Shown one piece after another: positions 59,130-64,000 of a stretch of DNA of 64,000 nucleotides. Under the pieces are notes generated by a model. The model searched no databases. It was not told the origin of the DNA and worked only from the letters and a program-made list of their open reading frames with translations. How positions within the stretch are numbered: the stretch's first letter is position 1; each line of letters starts with the position of its first letter. The DNA is from Micractinium sp. NFX-FRZ (taxonomy: Eukaryota; Chlorophyta; Trebouxiophyceae; Chlorellales; Chlorellaceae): contig JAPTJF010000154.1 of assembly GCA_029339195.1 (NCBI GenBank), positions 59,301-123,300 of the forward strand, read 5' to 3'. The position numbers and the translations under genes were made by a program.

Positions 59130-61188
59130 CAACAGCAGCAGCTGTGCGACGAGGCAGACAGCAGCTGCGGGCTGCGCCACCGCACCCTCGCCTTTGCGCG
59201 CTGCGTGGCGCGCTCGCCCCTGCTGCAGTCGGCGCTGCTGTCGCTCGAGCTGAGCGGCAGGCACCCACCGGCTGGGGGCACGCAAGTGCTGGCAGCGGGA
59301 TCACAATGGACCCTGGCCCAGCTGCTGGCGCTGCACCTGAGAACAGGCAGCGCCGAAGGTGAGGCAGCGGCGTTCAGCCGGGGGGGTGCCTGGCAGGGTG
59401 CCACGTGCCTCTCTCTGCCCAGGTACAGCTGGCGTCATGCTTGCCACCGCTTGTGGCCGTCCCCATGTGCTCCCACCTCTCTTCTCCCCCCCTGCCTTGA
59501 CATATAGCCCCCCCACTCCCCGCGCCGCCCCTCCACCTGCGCCTGCTGCAGCCACCGGCGGCGACCTGCTGGCCGCGCTGTGGCTGCTGGAGGCTGCCAA
59601 CGATGCCAGCTGCTCCCAGGCATCCGCCTGCCTGCCCCACTGGCTGGAGCCGCTTGAAACCTTCTCTCCCGAGGTGAGGGGGCAGCACTGGACTGAGGGG
59701 CAGACTGTGCCCTCAGCGTGCCCGCCAGAGGCACCGGCAGGAGCTGCCAGGATGTCACCGCCGCCCCTTGAGCAGACAAAAGGGAGGCACGAGGAGAATC
59801 AGGCACCGAAGGGAGGGCATGCCATCCCTGTCGCTGCTGCTGATGTTCTGGCATGGCAAGCTTCAGGCTGGCGCGCCCAGCCTGCCCCTGTCCCGGCCCC
59901 TCAGGTCGCCCCACTCTGCAGTCATGTGGCACACACGCCGCCAGTCCCCAGCAACGCCTGACCGCATCTTGCTCGCCTGCTCCAGCCTCCCTGCTGTGCC
60001 CCTGCTGCGTGCAGCTGGCGTGTGCGATGGCAGCAGACTGGCCGACGTCCCTCGCCCGCCTGCAGCAGGCGCTCGCCAACACGCAGGTGAGGCGGGCGGG
60101 CATGCAGGGGCGCTCTGGAGCGGGGCGGCTCTCGAGTGCTGGTGGCGGCAGGGGGCGGCAGCGGACGCGTGAGCGAGCCACGCGGCGGTGCCCGGTGCAG
60201 CAAATCTTGCGCGGTGCATGGGCAGAGCCGGGAGGTAGACATTTCTTGACCTCTCCTCCCGTCCCCTGCCCTGTGCAGGTTCGCCTGCTCAAGCGCCTGG
60301 ACTGGCGGGTGCACCTGGACTTCAACACCGGTGAGGCCTCGACATGAGTCTGGCACAAACTGCCTTGCCATTTGCGGCCAATCGATGCTCCCAGGCACAG
60401 CGAGCGTGACAGCGCGCCAGGGGCACTCCGCGCCACTCAAGAGGTGCTGGAGGGCATGCAGGAGGGCATGCTGCTGGCCGTGGGAGGCAAGGCGCCGGTG
60501 CGCCGGCACAGCCTGCGTCTAACCTCTCTCGCGACACACCCGCCTGCTGCCCATTGCTTCACATCCCCTCCCCCGCCCCGCCCCCGCCTCCTGCAGAAGT
60601 GTGGACCTGCTTCCGCCTGCTGTTCGACCCCGAGTTCCTGGCTGGGCCACCTGCGGTGCAGCATCAGGGGGCAGCGCCCTCCCACGCAGCAGGCCCGCAC
60701 AGCGCCGTGATGGGGGCGGCGGCTACGGCGGGTGCTGCTGCTGCCCACGACCCGTCTCCCTGGGTCACGGGCATGCGTGCCCTCTGCACCTTCATCTGCC
60801 GCGCGGTGAGTGAGGGGGGCCACTACAGGCAGGCCGTGGGGAGTTGCAGCTTGTGGCGGCCTTTTTTCCTGCCAATCCCCAATTTTCAATGTTAAATGCC
60901 GTTGGATCACATCCTCCGTGTGCTGCTGAGGTCATGCCTGCACGCCTTCCGGCGTCTGCATGGACGACCGGCGCCCTGACCCCTCATTCATCCCTGCCTT
61001 TTCACACCTTGCAGGCATGCTCGGCACGCACGCAGCCGTCGCACGCTGTTCCAGCTGTCCCAGCATGCCCAGCGTGCCCGCCCTGCCCGGCTGCCAGTGT
61101 GGTGGGCTCGTGCTGGCAGGCAGGGGCGGAGGCTGAGGCAGACGAAGTGACGGGCCCGCCCTCTTGCCAGCTCAGCATGCCGGCATAG
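58743..61188 (+). CDS. Tandem family copy D: Gln/His-rich protein, 414 aa, basic tail absent
   Basis: Exons 58743-59358, 59552-59673, 60015-60086, 60279-60330, 60597-60805 and 61015-61188 have the family phases. The N-terminus is a long Q/H tract (about 58965-59145) built from CAG, CAA and CAC codons with a repeating QQQHYQQH pattern. The core is conserved: CDEADSSCGLRHRTLAFARCVARSPLLQ, then WTLAQLLALHLRTG, LLAALWLLEA and LLKRLDWRVHLDF. Exon 6 is unlike the others: it is Cys/Pro-rich (ACPACPPCPAAS) and ends CQLSMPA, with no KRRRT tail. Two facing TGTAA motifs lie at 61580 and 61587. Confidence 0.78.
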
Positions 61189-61705
61189 CTCGTAGGTCCT
61201 GCTGTACAGCACCCGGCTGCCGTGGCTGGCACCTCCCAGGCAAAGTTGAGCGCTAATAATAGGTTAGAAAAACCGCCCTCACTGGAGGGTTGCCTTCACA
61301 AATGTACATCGCGAGAGTCAGCATTACTTGAGGTCACCCTGAAACACCCGCTTGGTGCCCCTGTCGACGCTCTGCAAATGAAAAATCCTCCGCCGAAGTT
61401 CTTTGCATATATTATACATCTCCTAAAGAGGACAGCCCATAAAGACTTTGATCCATCAGCACCCTTTTGATTACCTGTGTCCTTCCCGCCCCAGTGTGCC
61501 CCTTCCCTGCTGGCCCTCAAAACTCCCCCTAAAATTTTACAACTCATCACTTTTGCTTGCTCGACTTTTAACTAACCGTTGTAAACTGTAAGTTACACTG
61601 AAAAGAACACTTGGCAATCACGGGGCAAGCACCTGACGCTGCCGCCTCTGCCGCTGCCGGCGCCGCTGCGCCTGCCGCCTGCCGCCCATGGAAATGCAGC
61701 TTTAG
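61189..61705. other. Junction between family copy D and the retroelement
   Basis: GC content drops visibly from about 61240. TGTAA motifs lie at 61580-61584 and 61587-61591. A Pro/Ala GCC-rich patch (61640-61690) precedes the start of the open frame. No target-site duplication can be checked because the element's 3' end is outside the window. Confidence 0.5.
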
Positions 61706-64000
61706 TGCCCCGCACAATCCCGATCCGAAGTGGCTAGAGGAGTGATCCAGGGCGATAGCCTGTCTCCCTTGTTGTTCAGCATAGCCATCACCCCATTGCT
61801 TAGACTCCTCGAGTCGGACAGCGCCCTGGCGCCCGGCGGAGGCAGGTTCTTGGGGTATACACCCGGCTGTGTGGAGGAGTATGCCGGGGTTGTTCAGGAG
61901 ACACCCAGGCACCACACAGCAGTTGCGGCATTGGCGTATGCCGATGACATTTGCCTACTAGCTGGGTCAAGAGCGGACATGCAACAGCTCCTACTGCGGG
62001 TGCAAGCCTTCTCAGCGTGGAGTGGCATGCGCCTGGCTCCAAGGAAGTGCGAAGCCTCGGCTATATTATATGGCGCGGCGGCAACCAGTGGCCAGGCGGC
62101 ATCAGCCATTGACCCGCATGCTGTGCAGACAGCTGCCGGGGGGTATAGCATGGATGGGGAACCGCTCGCTGTAGTACAGCCAACAGAGGCTCGGAGGTAC
62201 CTGGGAGTGTGGGTTAGTTTAAGCCTTAATTGGCATAAGAATACAGAAACCGCCCTAGCAAAACTGACAGCGAAAGCGGACGCGATCTACAGATCCAAGG
62301 TTGGGGGCAGGCAACGACTGCGCATGGAGGCTTGCTGTATCTTGCATAGCATCCGACACATTTTCTGCGTCGCCCCATTGACCCCAGTGCAACTTAAAAC
62401 CATGGACCATGTGCGGGCACGGCTGTACAAGTTCACACTGGGTATGCCTGCCACAGCCCCGCATGCTGCGATATTAGCTTCACCAGCTGACCTTGGCCTG
62501 GGAGCAGAGTCACTTGTGACGGAGTATACACAAGTGTGTGCTGAAACGCAGGCGAACAGCCTATCGCACCCAGGCAGACTGGGCACACTGACGAGGGCGT
62601 TCATGCATGCACTGCAGAGTAGGCCGAACACTGCAGCCCAGTTGGCAGTCGACAGGGCCCCGGATAATTGCGGCAAGCTAGCAACCAAGCGGCCTAGCCA
62701 GTTTATGCTGGTGAGAAAGCACATGCAAATGCAAGCATTCAACATAATCCCGACATATGACACTGCGGCGCATTACACGACAGTGGCACAAGGGGAGCTG
62801 TGGGAGACAGTCACTCATTTCAATGCCATCCAACGCCGTCATTATCCTTTGCAGTACATCCAGGAAAGTATTTGTGTGCCTCTGTGGGCAGCAGGTGTTT
62901 ATTCCCTCGCGGACGTGGCGTCACAGGGCGGCACGAGCATAGCGCTCCCGACGGCGTTGGCAAGGCAGTTTCCATTGTTAACTAGCCCGGCTTCACACCG
63001 GGCCCTGTGCCGGTTGGCCAGCCTCTTGTGCACCGAGGAGCCTTGGGACCCGCAATGGGCGCTGCACCCACCCGACCTACCCTACCCGCAGGACCCTAAC
63101 GCACGCTTACTGCCGATGCACCTAGTGGCGGCCACTCCTGCCCATCGCCGCGTGCTTACCAGACTGCGATATGTTGGTGAGGGCTTGGCAACGACTAACC
63201 ATGATGACCCGTGCAAGCTGAATGTGGTGTGGATTGCGAGTGTGGGGCTGGCAAAGGGAACCCTCATCCGCCTGCTTGAGGTCGGGTGCATTCCTGAAAT
63301 AGTGGTGTTAGAGTCAGCCCCAACAGTCCCGCTATACTCGGCAAGGAGCATGGTTGAGGCAGTAAAGCAGTCGCGGGGGCGCCGGTTCAATGTAGGGTGG
63401 GCACCGACAATTGAGGACAAGCTGCTTTACACTCAGTGCACGCGTCAAGTGGCTAAGGAGCGGGGGACCGGCCCACTACAGGATGCACTTGCAGACTCGA
63501 CAATTGACACTTATCGCCCAGTACCACCATACCAAGAACCCGCCAGAATACAGCTTAACACGGAGGAGGTCAACCCAGATGTGGACATCCGCCCCACAGG
63601 GGCGCCGAGCATATTTGTGACTGATGAGGCGGCGGGACCCACGGCGTGGCTATACACGGCGGATGGCAAGTGCATAACCACGCTGCCGGCCCGGAGCCTC
63701 GGCCGCCTGGCGGGGTCCCTTGCACAGCCTGGAGACAGCACCCAGGAGGTATGTAGCAAGGTGTGCGGGGCGGCGGAGAGGCACGCTCATAGGTACACTA
63801 CGACACGGACACTCCGGGGGGATTACCCGCCTGCGCTGAGACACAGTTTTGCCACTGAACTAATCATGGCATTCGGGTTGCGTGTGGATTGGTTGTCCCA
63901 CCCACTAGCACAACATGGCATGCAGCCCATGCAGCTTGAACTGAAGGGTGCGTCTATGGGCCACTTCCAGCACAGGTGGACAGGGGCAGGTCTGGTCAAT
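61706..64000 (+). mobile_element. 5'-truncated non-LTR (LINE-type) retrotransposon, extends beyond right edge
   Basis: A continuous open frame begins after a TAG at 61703 and starts inside the reverse transcriptase, near motif B. The upstream motifs (0-A) and any endonuclease are missing, as expected for 5' truncation during target-primed reverse transcription. Codon use and GC content are clearly lower than in the flanking genes. Zepp, a LINE known from Chlorella, is a candidate relative; this is not verified. Confidence 0.75.
61706..64000 (+). CDS. Reverse transcriptase polyprotein fragment, open at both ends
   Basis: The frame runs for 765 codons without a stop and leaves the window. Residues 9-24 (VARGVIQGDSLSPLLF) match RT motif B, and AYADDICLLAG with Y78-A-D80-D81 (61937-61948) is the catalytic motif C. 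The thumb region follows (RYLGVWVSLSLNWHKN). Downstream is about 550 residues that I cannot assign; the segment SIFVTDEAAGPTAWLY near 63610 is weakly like the first strand of an RNase H domain. There is no Met at the start, so this is a remnant of a longer protein, not an independent gene. Confidence 0.75.

Noticed and set aside
45954..61188. Assignment of the tandem family as cyclins
   Set aside because: LLKRLDW is faintly cyclin-like, but no cyclin-box residues are conserved across all copies and copy B lacks the motif.
63607..63660. RNase H domain in the retroelement
   Set aside because: Only the first strand-like segment resembles RNase H; the further catalytic acidic residues could not be placed.
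1..64000. tRNA, rRNA or other structured RNA genes
   Set aside because: No cloverleaf with the conserved T-loop GTTCRANNC and A/B-box spacing, and no rRNA-like stretch was found by eye.

Overview
This window looks like nuclear DNA of a GC-rich unicellular green alga, most probably Chlorella-like (Trebouxiophyceae). The evidence is dense short introns with strong AG|GT...CAG|G junctions, very GC-rich codons, TGTAA-type polyadenylation signals downstream of several genes, organelle-targeted versions of housekeeping proteins, and frequent microsatellites. The species assignment is inference. I rebuilt every gene model by hand from splice sites and reading phase; phases close across all joins except one in the coiled-coil gene.

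Layout. Positions 40-1820 (-) hold the N-terminal part of an RluA-type pseudouridine synthase running off the left edge. It is divergent from SPT4 (2102-3030, +). Minus-strand genes follow: an uncharacterised protein (4271-5640), a HIT-family protein (6103-7769), an F-box/leucine-rich protein (8954-11408) and a long coiled-coil protein (11741-15638). On the plus strand come a PD-(D/E)XK-like protein (16741-18299) and a twin-arginine-targeted thioredoxin-like protein (19392-20371). The latter converges on a mitochondrial-type ISCA2 gene (21310-22949, -). ISCA2 shares a 295 bp divergent promoter region with a complete 40-exon ABCA full transporter (23245-41600, +, 2162 aa).

After a 4.3 kb gene-poor stretch comes a tandem array of four paralogues with the same six-exon structure (45954-48270, 49613-52092, 54742-57146, 58743-61188). 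They encode Gln-rich N-termini, and three of the four end in a KRRRT/KRQRT-type basic tail. From 61706 to the right edge there is one long open frame of lower GC content with reverse-transcriptase motifs, a 5'-truncated non-LTR retroelement.

The most notable signal is structural. At least ten ABCA introns, one HIT-gene intron and probably one coiled-coil-gene intron carry a degenerate copy of the adjacent exon edge, with its splice site still recognisable (exon-junction echoes). GC-AG introns are also common: seven of about 89 modelled introns. The two features together point to unusually active turnover of splice junctions by short tandem duplication.
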